DNA of 64,000 bases from Streptomyces lavendofoliae (GTDB lineage Bacteria; Actinomycetota; Actinomycetes; Streptomycetales; Streptomycetaceae): assembly GCF_014649735.1 (NCBI RefSeq), contig NZ_BMTP01000001.1, forward strand, positions 124,001 through 188,000, given 5' to 3'. The position numbers and the translations under genes are program-made. Under the pieces are notes generated by a model. That model was given only the letters and a program-made list of their open reading frames with translations, did not search any database and was not told where the DNA came from. Positions within the stretch are counted from its first letter, which is position 1. The number at the start of each line of letters is the position of its first letter. Positions 1 through 7,258 of this stretch are shown one piece after another.

Positions 1-193
1 GCGCGCGGTCCGGCCCCTCCCGCCGGGCGCCCCGGTCACCGTGCTCGCCGCGCCCGCGTCGCCGCGGTGGACGGCCCGCCAGCGGGCCCTCGCCGGCCTG
101 CTCGGCGGCCGGTTCCGCTCCGTCCCCGGCACGGGCCACCTGATGATGCTGGACGCCCCGGAGGTCCTCGCCGCCGAGATCCTCGCCCAGTAG
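1..193 (+). CDS. alpha/beta hydrolase, C-terminal end (partial)
   Basis: The reading frame is open from the window edge to TAG at 191-193 and gives about 63 residues. The end reads GTGHLMMLDAPEVLAAEIL, the usual C-terminal segment of alpha/beta-fold hydrolases, in which the His of GTGH is the catalytic histidine and the following helix closes the fold. The start, the nucleophile and the acid lie outside the window, so the substrate cannot be judged. The next gene is on the opposite strand and converges on it. Confidence 0.7.
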   Translation, partial: RAVRPLPPGAPVTVLAAPASPRWTARQRALAGLLGGRFRSVPGTGHLMMLDAPEVLAAEILAQ

Positions 194-292
194 CCCCGCC
201 CGCGGGCGCGCGGGACCCGGCGCACGGGACGTGGGAGGGGCGCGACGCGCAGAAACGCGTCACGCCCCTGGCACACCGGGAGGGAACCCGGG

Positions 293-715
293 TCAGCGCC
301 GGTGCTCGTAGACCTTCTCCGCCCAGCCGGCGACCTGCGCGTCCGACAGGTGGCGGGCCAGGTCGGCCTCGCTGATCATGCCCACCAGCCGCTTGTTCTC
401 GATGACCGGGATCCGGCGGATCCGGTGGTTCTTCATCTCGCGCAGCACGTCCTCCACGTCCGCGTTCGCCTCGATCCAGCGCGGCGTGCCCTTCGCCATG
501 TCACCCGCCGTGACCCGCGAGGGGTCGTGGCCCTGGGCCACACAGCCGACGACGATGTCGCGGTCGGTGAGGATGCCGCAGAGCCGCTCGTTCTCGTCCG
601 CGATGGGCAGCGCGCCCACATCGAGGTCGCGCATCATCTGCGCGGCCCGGTCGAGGGTCTCGTGTGCGGGGAGCCACTCGGCTCCGGGGTGCATGATGTC
701 CTTGGCGGTGGTCAT
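293..715 (-). CDS. tandem CBS-domain protein
   Basis: A 140-residue protein beginning MTTAKDIMHPGAEWL. It consists almost wholly of two CBS motifs: residues about 8-60, containing DVGALPIADENERLCGILTD, and about 72-130, containing IRRIPVIENKRLVGMISEAD. Paired CBS domains form a Bateman module that typically binds adenine nucleotides and acts as an energy or stress sensor. No other domain is attached, so this is a stand-alone regulatory module. The ATG at 715 was chosen because the family begins just before the first CBS motif; the open frame runs much further upstream without homology. The partner protein is unknown. Confidence 0.9.
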   Translation of the reverse strand: MTTAKDIMHPGAEWLPAHETLDRAAQMMRDLDVGALPIADENERLCGILTDRDIVVGCVAQGHDPSRVTAGDMAKGTPRWIEANADVEDVLREMKNHRIRRIPVIENKRLVGMISEADLARHLSDAQVAGWAEKVYEHRR

Positions 716-904
716 GGGGTTCGTTGCCTCCGGAAAACGCCATAGAGCGCCGTACGTCGGTCCCCGAGCGCCTCCATTCTCATCGCGCCCCCGCCACCCC
801 GCGACCGCTGGGCCGCCGTCCGGCCCCGGCGCCGCCGGACGGGCCGCCCCGGCGCGCCGTCCCGGACGGGCCGCCCGGCGCCGCGGGCCGCCCGCCCGGG
901 ACGA

Positions 905-941
905 CGTACGGCCGCCCCGGGCGTCCCGGGGCGGCCGTACG
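905..941 (-). terminator. 17-bp perfect stem-loop terminator
   Basis: The arms 905-921 and 925-941 are exactly complementary and enclose a 3-base loop. The hairpin lies 16 bases past the stop of the DUF305 gene (minus strand), where a Streptomyces terminator without a U-tract is expected. It also separates that gene from the CBS gene downstream. Confidence 0.75.
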
Positions 942-957
942 GCACGGGCGGCGGCCC

Positions 958-1590
958 CTACGGCGTGGCGCCGCGCGCCTTCAGCAGGTCGGCCATCAGC
1001 AGGATCTCCGACTCCTGGGCGTCGACCATCCCCTGCGCCAGGTCCCGCTCCACGCCGGGCCGGCACGCGTCGACGCAGCCACGCGCCATGTGCACCCCGC
1101 CCTTGTGGTGCTCGGTCATCAGCCGCAGGTACAGGATCTCCGCCTGCCTGCCGGTCGCCGCCCGCAGCCGGTCCAGCTCGGCCGCCGTGGCCATGCCCGG
1201 CATCAGAGCCCCGGAGTGACCCGAGCCGTGGGACGGCATGCCCATCCAGGCCATCGGCTCGACGCCCGGCGCCACCTTCGGCAGCCCCCACATGTCGAGC
1301 CAGCCCAGCATCATGCCGCGCTGGTTCGCCTGGGTGTTGGCGATGTCGTACGCCAGCCGGCGCACCTCCTCGTCCTTCGTGCGGTCCCGCACGATGAACG
1401 ACATCTCCACCGCCTGCTGGTGGTGCACCGACATGTCCCGCGCGAACCCGGCGTCCGCCGAGTCCGCCGCCGGCGCGGCGGTGGTGTCACCGGCCGCCTT
1501 CCCGGGCCCCGCCGACGCGACCGTCGCCGCACCGGCGAAGAGCAGCGCGAGCACCACCGCGGTGACCGCCGCCCACTGCGTACGCGTCAC
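958..1590 (-). CDS. DUF305 family secreted protein
   Basis: A 210-residue protein. The N-terminus has a hydrophobic segment (residues about 6-28, ending AGAATVASAGPGK) that is a signal peptide or anchor. The mature part carries the DUF305 hallmarks: DAGFARDMSVHHQQAVEMS near residue 50 and MTEHHKGGVHMA near 165, plus a Met/His-rich stretch (MGMPSHGSGHSGALMPGM). DUF305 proteins are ferritin-like four-helix proteins often found with copper or other metal genes; their activity is unproven. The GTG at 1590 was chosen because it overlaps the upstream DUF3105 stop as GTGA, which implies translational coupling. Confidence 0.9.
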   Translation of the reverse strand: MTRTQWAAVTAVVLALLFAGAATVASAGPGKAAGDTTAAPAADSADAGFARDMSVHHQQAVEMSFIVRDRTKDEEVRRLAYDIANTQANQRGMMLGWLDMWGLPKVAPGVEPMAWMGMPSHGSGHSGALMPGMATAAELDRLRAATGRQAEILYLRLMTEHHKGGVHMARGCVDACRPGVERDLAQGMVDAQESEILLMADLLKARGATP

Positions 1591-2237
1591 TGCGGGTCCA
1601 GCCCGTTGGTGCACGCCGCCCCCGGCTCGGGCGTCTGCGGGCCCTGCACGTACTTGCTGAAGAAGGCGTCCACCCGCGGGTCGTCGGCCCCGTCGACGGT
1701 GACCTGCTTGCCCCACGCGCTCAGCATGATCGCGCCCGCCTGCTCCTTGACCGGGCTCATGAAGGAGTACGAGGTCTTGCCTACCTTCTCCTCCAGCTTC
1801 TTCACGTCACCGGCGGGCGCCTTGTCGTTGTACGTCACCCACACCGCGCCGTGCTCCAGCGAGTGCACGGCGTTCCGCTCGGGAACGGGCTTCTTGTAGA
1901 CGTCCCGGTCGCAGTTCAGCCACACCTGGTCGTGGTCGCCGCCGACCGGGGGCTTCATCGGGTACGTCACGGGCTTGGTGACGTGGTTGCGGCCCAGCTT
2001 CTTGGCGTCCCAGGACTTCTCGTCCGTGATGGGCGCCTTGGCCGCCGCCTGCCGCTGCTCCTGCTCCTCGTTCTCCTTGTTCAGCACGTACCCGCCGAAG
2101 CCGACCAGGCCGGCGACGACGAGGGCGCTGACGGAGATGGTGATGACGCGGTTGCGGCGCTCGCGGGCCTGCTCCGCGCGCCGCATCTGCTCTATTCGGG
2201 CGCGGCGGTCGGCGGTGGACGATCGGTTGGCAGCCAT
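1587..2237 (-). CDS. DUF3105 family membrane-anchored protein
   Basis: A 216-residue protein. A charged N-terminal stretch (Arg-rich, residues 1-30) precedes one transmembrane helix (about 31-52, VITISVSALVVAGLVGFGGY). An extracytoplasmic domain follows with the DUF3105 signatures PPVGGDHDQVWLNCDRDVY and VHSLEHGAVWVTY. The function of DUF3105 is unknown; the conserved His/Cys residues suggest metal or redox chemistry, but that is inference. The gene is translationally coupled to the DUF305 gene through a 4-base overlap at 1587-1590, so the two probably act together at the membrane. Confidence 0.9.
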   Translation of the reverse strand: MAANRSSTADRRARIEQMRRAEQARERRNRVITISVSALVVAGLVGFGGYVLNKENEEQEQRQAAAKAPITDEKSWDAKKLGRNHVTKPVTYPMKPPVGGDHDQVWLNCDRDVYKKPVPERNAVHSLEHGAVWVTYNDKAPAGDVKKLEEKVGKTSYSFMSPVKEQAGAIMLSAWGKQVTVDGADDPRVDAFFSKYVQGPQTPEPGAACTNGLDPQ

Positions 2238-2301
2238 GGTGGTCTTCCTTCGTGGGGGAGTGGCGGTGGTGTGGTCGCTTCTCGGAACTGCGGCGGGCCG
2301 C

Positions 2302-2757
2302 CTAGGTCCGCAGCACCTGGAGGACGTGGAGGTCCGGCGCGCGCGGTCGCGCCCCGGCGGCGGTGGGCGGGCCGGCCCGGCGGTCCGGCCCCACCCGCGC
2401 GGTGTCGCCCGCCTGGGGCGGCGGGTCGAGGGGCGGGGCGGTGAGGACGGCGGGGGTCAGGTACGGGAAGAGCCCGCAGTCGCCGCGGTCGTACGGACAC
2501 GCGTACCTGACGACCGTGTGCCCGGCGCCCATAGGCCCGTCAGCCGTGTGCCGGACCGCCGTGTGCCGGACCGCCGTGTGGCCGCCGGACGTGTGCCCGG
2601 CCGCCACCGCCCGCGGGTGGCCGCCGCTCCGGGCGTCCGCGGTGCCGTGCGGGGCGCCGTGCGGGGCGAGGCAGACGAAGAGCACGGCGAGCAGCGCCGC
2701 CACGGCGCCGGCCGGCGCCATGGGACGCGTGATGCGTATGAGCCCGTGGCCCCCCAT
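2302..2757 (-). CDS. His-rich membrane-anchored hypothetical protein
   Basis: About 151 residues if translation starts at ATG 2757 (MGGHGLIRITRPMAPAGA). One hydrophobic helix (residues about 12-30, AVAALLAVLFVCLAPHG) is followed by a His-rich tract with short repeats (GGHTAVRHTAVRHTADG), encoded by 15-bp direct repeats at 2546-2575. A segment with two Cys (YACPYDRGDCGLFPYLTPAV) and a Pro/Arg-rich tail come next. No family is recognised. It lies just upstream of the DUF3105-DUF305 pair on the same strand with a 64-base gap, so it may belong to the same metal-related unit. The start is uncertain; 2796 is also open. Confidence 0.6.
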   Translation of the reverse strand: MGGHGLIRITRPMAPAGAVAALLAVLFVCLAPHGAPHGTADARSGGHPRAVAAGHTSGGHTAVRHTAVRHTADGPMGAGHTVVRYACPYDRGDCGLFPYLTPAVLTAPPLDPPPQAGDTARVGPDRRAGPPTAAGARPRAPDLHVLQVLRT

Positions 2758-2788
2758 GGGCGCTGATGGTAATGCGCGGACCGCCCGG

Positions 2789-3868
2789 TCAGCCACGGTC
2801 CTCGGACGTACTGAGCGCCAGCAGCGCCACGTCGTCGGCCACCTCGCCCGCGTACGACGACAGATCCCGCCACACCCTGCGCACCAGCTCCACCGGGGAG
2901 ACGGGCCACCCGCCGGCCCGCAACCGGTCCGCCAGCGGATAGAAGGCGCCCGTGGCGTCCCGGGCCTCGGTCACCCCGTCGGTGTGCGCCAGCAGCACGT
3001 CACCCGGCCGCAACGGCACCGGCACCGCCTCCGGCGCCCGGAACTCCGCCAGCCCCAGCCCCAGCGGAGCACCCGGCGCGAGCCGCACCTCCCGCGTGCC
3101 GTCGCCGTCGACCACCAGCGGCGCCGGGTGGCCGCAGCTGAGCACCCGCACGGCCGTGCCGTCCGGCGGGAACTCGACCAGCACCGCCGTGGCGAACACC
3201 TCCGCCTCCCCCCGCCCCGACGAGTCCACCACCAGCCGCCGGTCCAGCCGCGCCGCCACCCCCGCCAGCTCCGCCTCGTCGAGCACCGCCTCCCGGAACG
3301 TCCCGAGCAGCGCCGACACCGTTCCGACCGCGGCCAGCCCGTGGCCCTTGACATCGGCGACGATCGCCCGCACCCCGAACGGCCCGTCCTGCACGTCGTA
3401 CAGATCGCCGCCCACCAGCGTGCCCCGCTCCGCCGCCCGGTAGAGGGCGCCGCACCGCACCGGACCCACTCGCTCCGGCATCGGCGGCAGCACGGCCAGC
3501 TGGGCCGCCTCCGCGACCGTCCGCACCGACACCAGCTGCGCGTCCCGCCGCACCCGTACCCCGGACAGCACCACGCTCACCGCGCCGATCAGCCCGAACG
3601 CCAGCAGATCGCCGTAGCTGACGTCGTCGGCGCGGATCGAGGGCATCAGCAGCAGCACGAACATGGCGCCCGCCACCATGGCGGTGCCGAACATCCCGTA
3701 CAGGAGCGTCGTCAGGGGCGGGACCACGGCGAACGCGAAGCCGAGCTGCACGCTGCGGGGCGTGGTCAGCTGGACGACGACCAGCAGCGCCATCGTCAGC
3801 CACGGCAGCAGGCGCAGCCAGACCGGAGGTCTGCCGGCGCCGGGCAGCTGCTGTGCGCCACGGTCCAT
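2789..3868 (-). CDS. membrane PP2C/SpoIIE-type Ser/Thr phosphatase
   Basis: 359 residues. The N-terminal half has three to four membrane helices (about residues 18-36, 42-75 and 86-103). The C-terminal half is a SpoIIE/RsbU-type PPM phosphatase, with the metal-binding motifs GGDLYDV near 153 and ADVKGHGLAA near 171 and the C-terminal DDVALLAL block. Such enzymes dephosphorylate anti-sigma antagonists or related partners; no partner is encoded beside it. It is divergent from glnA2 across about 110 bases. The ATG at 3868 (MDRGAQQLPG) was chosen because the upstream extension to 3931 has no family resemblance. Confidence 0.88.
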   Translation of the reverse strand: MDRGAQQLPGAGRPPVWLRLLPWLTMALLVVVQLTTPRSVQLGFAFAVVPPLTTLLYGMFGTAMVAGAMFVLLLMPSIRADDVSYGDLLAFGLIGAVSVVLSGVRVRRDAQLVSVRTVAEAAQLAVLPPMPERVGPVRCGALYRAAERGTLVGGDLYDVQDGPFGVRAIVADVKGHGLAAVGTVSALLGTFREAVLDEAELAGVAARLDRRLVVDSSGRGEAEVFATAVLVEFPPDGTAVRVLSCGHPAPLVVDGDGTREVRLAPGAPLGLGLAEFRAPEAVPVPLRPGDVLLAHTDGVTEARDATGAFYPLADRLRAGGWPVSPVELVRRVWRDLSSYAGEVADDVALLALSTSEDRG

Positions 3869-3981
3869 GGGACCAGTCTGCGAGGCCGCCGTTACCTGCG
3901 CCACAGAGCTCCATGCACTATGGGTTCGCAACGTGCACGAAACCGTGTGGTGGCATGCTGGCCTGATCAGCGAGGATGGGT

Positions 3982-5349
3982 GTGGAAATGGACAAGCAGC
4001 AGGAATTCGTACTCCGTACGCTCGAGGAGCGCGACATCCGGTTCGTGCGCCTGTGGTTCACGGACGTGCTCGGCTTCCTGAAGTCCGTCGCCGTGGCCCC
4101 CGCCGAGCTGGAGCAGGCCTTCGACGAGGGCATCGGCTTCGACGGCTCGGCGATCGAGGGCTTCGCCCGGGTGTACGAGTCGGACATGATCGCCAAGCCC
4201 GACCCGGGGACCTTCCAGATCCTCCCGTGGCGGGCGGAGGCGCCGGGGACGGCCCGGATGTTCTGCGACATCCTCATGCCGGACGGCTCGCCGTCCTTCG
4301 CGGACCCCCGTTACGTCCTCAAGCGGATCCTCGCCAAGACCTCCGACCTCGGGTTCACCTTCTACACCCACCCCGAGATCGAGTTCTTCCTGCTGAAGGA
4401 CAAGCCGCTGGACGGCTCGCGCCCCACCCCGGCGGACAACTCCGGGTACTTCGACCACACCCCCCAGAACGTCGGCATGGACTTCCGCCGCCAGGCGATC
4501 ACCATGCTCGAATCGATGGGCATCTCGGTCGAGTTCAGCCACCACGAGGGCGCCCCCGGCCAGCAGGAGATCGACCTCCGCTACGCCGACGCCCTGTCGA
4601 CCGCCGACAACATCATGACGTTCCGCCTGGTGATGAAGCAGGTCGCGCTGGAGCAGGGCGTGCAGGCCACCTTCATGCCGAAGCCCTTCTCGGAGTACCC
4701 CGGCTCCGGCATGCACACCCACCTGTCGCTCTTCGAGGGCGACCGCAACGCCTTCTACGAGTCGGGCGCCGAGTACCAGCTGTCGAAGGTGGGGCGCTCC
4801 TTCATCGCCGGCCTGCTGCGCCACGCGGCGGAGATCTCGGCCGTCACCAACCAGTGGGTCAACTCCTACAAGCGCATCTGGGGCGGCTCCACCCGCACCG
4901 CCGGCTCGGGCGGCGAGGCCCCCTCGTACATCTGCTGGGGCCACAACAACCGCTCCGCCCTGATCCGCGTCCCCATGTACAAGCCGGGCAAGACGGGCTC
5001 GGCCCGTGTGGAGGTCCGCTCCATCGACTCCGGCGCCAACCCGTACCTGACGTACGCGGTCCTGCTGGCGGCCGGTCTCAAGGGCATCGAGGAGGGCTAC
5101 GAACTCCCCGCCGGCGCGGACGACGACGTGTGGGCCCTCTCCGACGCGGAACGCCGCGCCATGGGCATCGAGCCGCTCCCGCAGAACCTGGGCGAGGCGA
5201 TCTCCCTGATGGAGCGCAGCGAGCTGGTCGCCGAGACCCTCGGCGAGCACGTCTTCGACTTCTTCCTGCGCAACAAGAAGCAGGAGTGGGAGGAGTACCG
5301 CAGCGAGGTCACGGCGTTCGAGCTGCGGAAGAACCTGCCGGTGCTGTAA
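3982..5349 (+). CDS. glnA2: glutamine synthetase-like GlnA2 (gamma-glutamylpolyamine synthetase type)
   Basis: About 455 residues, the usual length of actinobacterial GlnA2. GS motifs are present: IGFDGSAIEGFARVYESDM, GSGMHTHLSLF and WGHNNRSALIRVP. The adenylylation segment, [11 protein letters not shown] in the GSI of this window, reads DDDVWALSDAE here, so Trp (codon 5131-5133) replaces the modified Tyr. S. coelicolor GlnA2 is reported to be a gamma-glutamylpolyamine synthetase rather than a true glutamine synthetase, and I infer the same role here. Start choice: GAGG at 3972-3975 is 6 bases before GTG 3982. ATG 3976 is too close to it, and ATG 3988 (MDKQQEFVL) is the common annotated start. 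Confidence 0.92.
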   Translation: MEMDKQQEFVLRTLEERDIRFVRLWFTDVLGFLKSVAVAPAELEQAFDEGIGFDGSAIEGFARVYESDMIAKPDPGTFQILPWRAEAPGTARMFCDILMPDGSPSFADPRYVLKRILAKTSDLGFTFYTHPEIEFFLLKDKPLDGSRPTPADNSGYFDHTPQNVGMDFRRQAITMLESMGISVEFSHHEGAPGQQEIDLRYADALSTADNIMTFRLVMKQVALEQGVQATFMPKPFSEYPGSGMHTHLSLFEGDRNAFYESGAEYQLSKVGRSFIAGLLRHAAEISAVTNQWVNSYKRIWGGSTRTAGSGGEAPSYICWGHNNRSALIRVPMYKPGKTGSARVEVRSIDSGANPYLTYAVLLAAGLKGIEEGYELPAGADDDVWALSDAERRAMGIEPLPQNLGEAISLMERSELVAETLGEHVFDFFLRNKKQEWEEYRSEVTAFELRKNLPVL

Positions 5350-5383
5350 CCCCAGGTCAGTCCCGCTTCGCGGTCGCACGCCA

Positions 5384-5418
5384 CTCCGGGCCGACGGTCA
5401 CCGACCGCCGGCCCGGAG
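5384..5418. terminator. bidirectional hairpin between convergent genes
   Basis: The arms 5384-5398 and 5404-5418 pair over 15 bases with a single mismatch and a 5-base loop. The hairpin sits between the glnA2 stop and the stop of the convergent hydrolase gene at 5424, so it can serve both. Confidence 0.7.
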
Positions 5419-5423
5419 CCGTG

Positions 5424-6209
5424 TCAGCGGGCGAGGAACGGGCCCAGGGCCGACAGGAGTTCGGCGGGCGCGTCCAGGGCGACGAGGTGGGCCGACGCGG
5501 GGAACTCGACCAGGGCGGCACCGGGGATCTCGGCGGCGTACCGGCGGGCGATGTCCTGGAAGTCGGCCGTGTCGAGCCGGCCGACCCCCACCAGTACGGG
5601 CGCGGTGATCGAGGCGAGGTCGCCGGTCGCGGGGCCCTGGGAGTGCTCGCCCACGGCCTCCTGGTTCTCCAGCGACGTCCGCAGCGGACCGCGCAACTCC
5701 TCGGCCAGGGACGGATCGACGTCCTTCCAACCGCGCGCCGGACCGCGCAGCCACATGTCCAGGTTCACGCGCACGGCCTCGTCGAGGTCGCCCGCGGCCA
5801 GTGCCGCCGTCTCGGCCTCGTCGTACGCGATCATGTCGGCGGACCAGGGGTACCTCGGCCACGGTGGGGACAGCACCACCAGGGAGTGGACCCGCTCCGG
5901 GTGGGTGAGCGTGAAGTCCACGGCCACCCGGCCGCCCCAGGAGGCGCCGACGAGCCGGACGCGCTCGTGGCCGAGGTGGTCCAGCAGGCGGCGCAGGTCG
6001 TCCGTCTCGCGGAACGGGCCGGTCGGCGGGGCGGACTCGCCGAAGCCGCGCAGGTCGTACCGGACGACCGTGTGCCGTTCGGCGAGCGCGGGCACGACCG
6101 CGTCCCACATCCGGTGGTCGGCGACGCCGGCGTGCACCAGGACGAGGGGCGGTCCGTCGCCGGTGACGGTGTACGAGAGGTGGCCGAGGTCGTCGGCGAG
6201 AAGAGGCAT
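5424..6209 (-). CDS. alpha/beta hydrolase
   Basis: 261 residues. The family features are in order: an oxyanion/lid entry PPLVLVHAGVADHRMWD near residue 20, VVRYDLRGFGESAPP, the nucleophile elbow LVGASWGGRVAVD near 88 (GxSxG), the acid in VGVGRLDTADF, and the terminal catalytic His in FPASAHLVALDAP. The substrate is unknown. The ATG at 6209 begins MPLLADDLGHLSYTV directly before the fold. The longer open frame up to 7220 crosses the tandem repeats and the XRE gene and is not credible. Confidence 0.9.
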   Translation of the reverse strand: MPLLADDLGHLSYTVTGDGPPLVLVHAGVADHRMWDAVVPALAERHTVVRYDLRGFGESAPPTGPFRETDDLRRLLDHLGHERVRLVGASWGGRVAVDFTLTHPERVHSLVVLSPPWPRYPWSADMIAYDEAETAALAAGDLDEAVRVNLDMWLRGPARGWKDVDPSLAEELRGPLRTSLENQEAVGEHSQGPATGDLASITAPVLVGVGRLDTADFQDIARRYAAEIPGAALVEFPASAHLVALDAPAELLSALGPFLAR

Positions 6210-6360
6210 CCGACAGATGATGGCAGGGCTGCCCGGCCGGGGCGACCGACTTGACCATGGGGCGCCGCCGCCCGTCGGCAGCGGAGGGCGGGTGGCCCGG
6301 CGGGGCGTGGGCGCCCTCCGCGTGCCCGCCCCCGGGGGGCCCGACGCGGTGCGCCTGCCC

Positions 6361-6594
6361 GCGTCGGATGACGTCCCGGGCCCGCGCGTCGGGCGGGGTC
6401 CCGGGCTCGCGTCGGGCGGGGTCCCGGGCTCGCGTCGGGCGGGGTCCCGGGCTCGCGTCGGGCGAGTGCCGGGCCCGCGCGTCGGGCGAGGTGCCGGGCT
6501 CGCGTCGGGCGAGTGCCGGGCCCGCGCGTCGGGCGGGGTCCCGGGCTCGCGTCGGGCGGGGTCCCGAACCCGCGTCAGGCGTGGTCCCGGGCGG
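6361..6594. repeat. 23/24-bp tandem repeat array
   Basis: Nine consecutive units run from 6386 to 6594 with starts at 6386, 6409, 6432, 6455, 6479, 6502, 6526, 6549 and 6572, plus a degenerate unit at 6361-6385. Each starts GCGTCGGGCG, followed by a GTCCCGGGCTC-like half. The array fills the gap between the hydrolase start and the XRE regulator stop, and the last unit contains that stop codon (6575-6577). The rest of the gap (6210-6360) shows no gene. Confidence 0.9.
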
Positions 6595-7159
6595 ACGGTT
6601 TCGCGCGGACGACGGCCTGGTCGCCGCGGGGGCCGAACAGGTGCAGGATCTCCACGGCGGTGCCGTTCGCCGGGCCGAACCAGTGGGGCTCCCTCGTGTC
6701 GAACTCGGCGGCCTCGCCGGGGCGCAGGGTGCACTCCGTGGCGCCGAGGATGAGCCGCAGCTCGCCGGCGAGGACGTAGAGCCACTCGTACCCCTCGTGT
6801 CTCACCAGCTTCGGCTCGCGCGGGGAGAGCACCTGCTTGAAGACCTGCACCCGGCCCGGGTACTGCGTCAGGGGAACCAGTACGTTGCCGTGGCCCTTGC
6901 TCAGCGGCTTCAGGTGCACCCGGGGATCGCCGGTGGCCGGCGCGGCCACCAGCTGGTCGAGGGCGACGCGGTGCGCACGGGCGAGCGGGATCAGCAGTTC
7001 CAGGGTGGGGCGCCGCTTGCCGGACTCCAGGCGGGACAGGGTGCTCACCGAGATACCGGTCTCCGCCGCGACGGCCTCCAGGGTGAGACCCCGGTCCCGG
7101 CGCAGGGTCCGCAGCCGGGGGCCGATGGCGTCGAGCGTCCGTCGCAGTTCCGCGTCCAT
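6575..7159 (-). CDS. XRE-family regulator with C-terminal cupin domain
   Basis: 194 residues. The N-terminal helix-turn-helix covers about residues 5-65 (LTLEAVAAETGISVSTLSRL, ESGKRRPTLELLIPLARAH). A cupin follows at about 105-190, with HEGYEWLYVLAGELRLILG and LRPGEAAEFDTREPHWFG, the usual sensor of HTH_3-cupin regulators. It is divergent from the MFS exporter gene, and an 8-bp inverted repeat lies at 7166-7188, directly upstream of its own start. It is therefore likely autoregulated and the local controller of the exporter, with a small-molecule ligand that cannot be named. Its 3' end lies inside the tandem repeat array. Confidence 0.9.
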   Translation of the reverse strand: MDAELRRTLDAIGPRLRTLRRDRGLTLEAVAAETGISVSTLSRLESGKRRPTLELLIPLARAHRVALDQLVAAPATGDPRVHLKPLSKGHGNVLVPLTQYPGRVQVFKQVLSPREPKLVRHEGYEWLYVLAGELRLILGATECTLRPGEAAEFDTREPHWFGPANGTAVEILHLFGPRGDQAVVRAKPSARDHA

Positions 7160-7165
7160 GGCCCC

Positions 7166-7188
7166 AGTTTTGCAGTTGTCGCAAAACT
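7166..7188. promoter_or_regulatory. inverted-repeat operator for the XRE-cupin regulator
   Basis: AGTTTTGC (7166-7173) and GCAAAACT (7181-7188) form a perfect 8-bp inverted repeat with a 7-base spacer. It is an AT-rich island in a GC-rich background, 6 bases upstream of the regulator ATG and about 70 bases before the MFS start. Position and symmetry fit binding of a dimeric HTH protein; binding itself is inferred. Confidence 0.7.
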
Positions 7189-7258
7189 CCTGCGTGCCGG
7201 CCCCTCTCCGGCCGGAGCATGGCCGGACCGGACGCATTGTGGACCCGAGAGGCATACC

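Noticed and set aside
6361..6594. CRISPR array
   Set aside because: The repeat units are directly adjacent without unique spacers, and no cas genes are present.
5424..7220. One 598-residue protein joining the hydrolase with upstream sequence
   Set aside because: The extra N-terminal part is translated tandem repeat and antisense to no homologue; the hydrolase has its own start at 6209.
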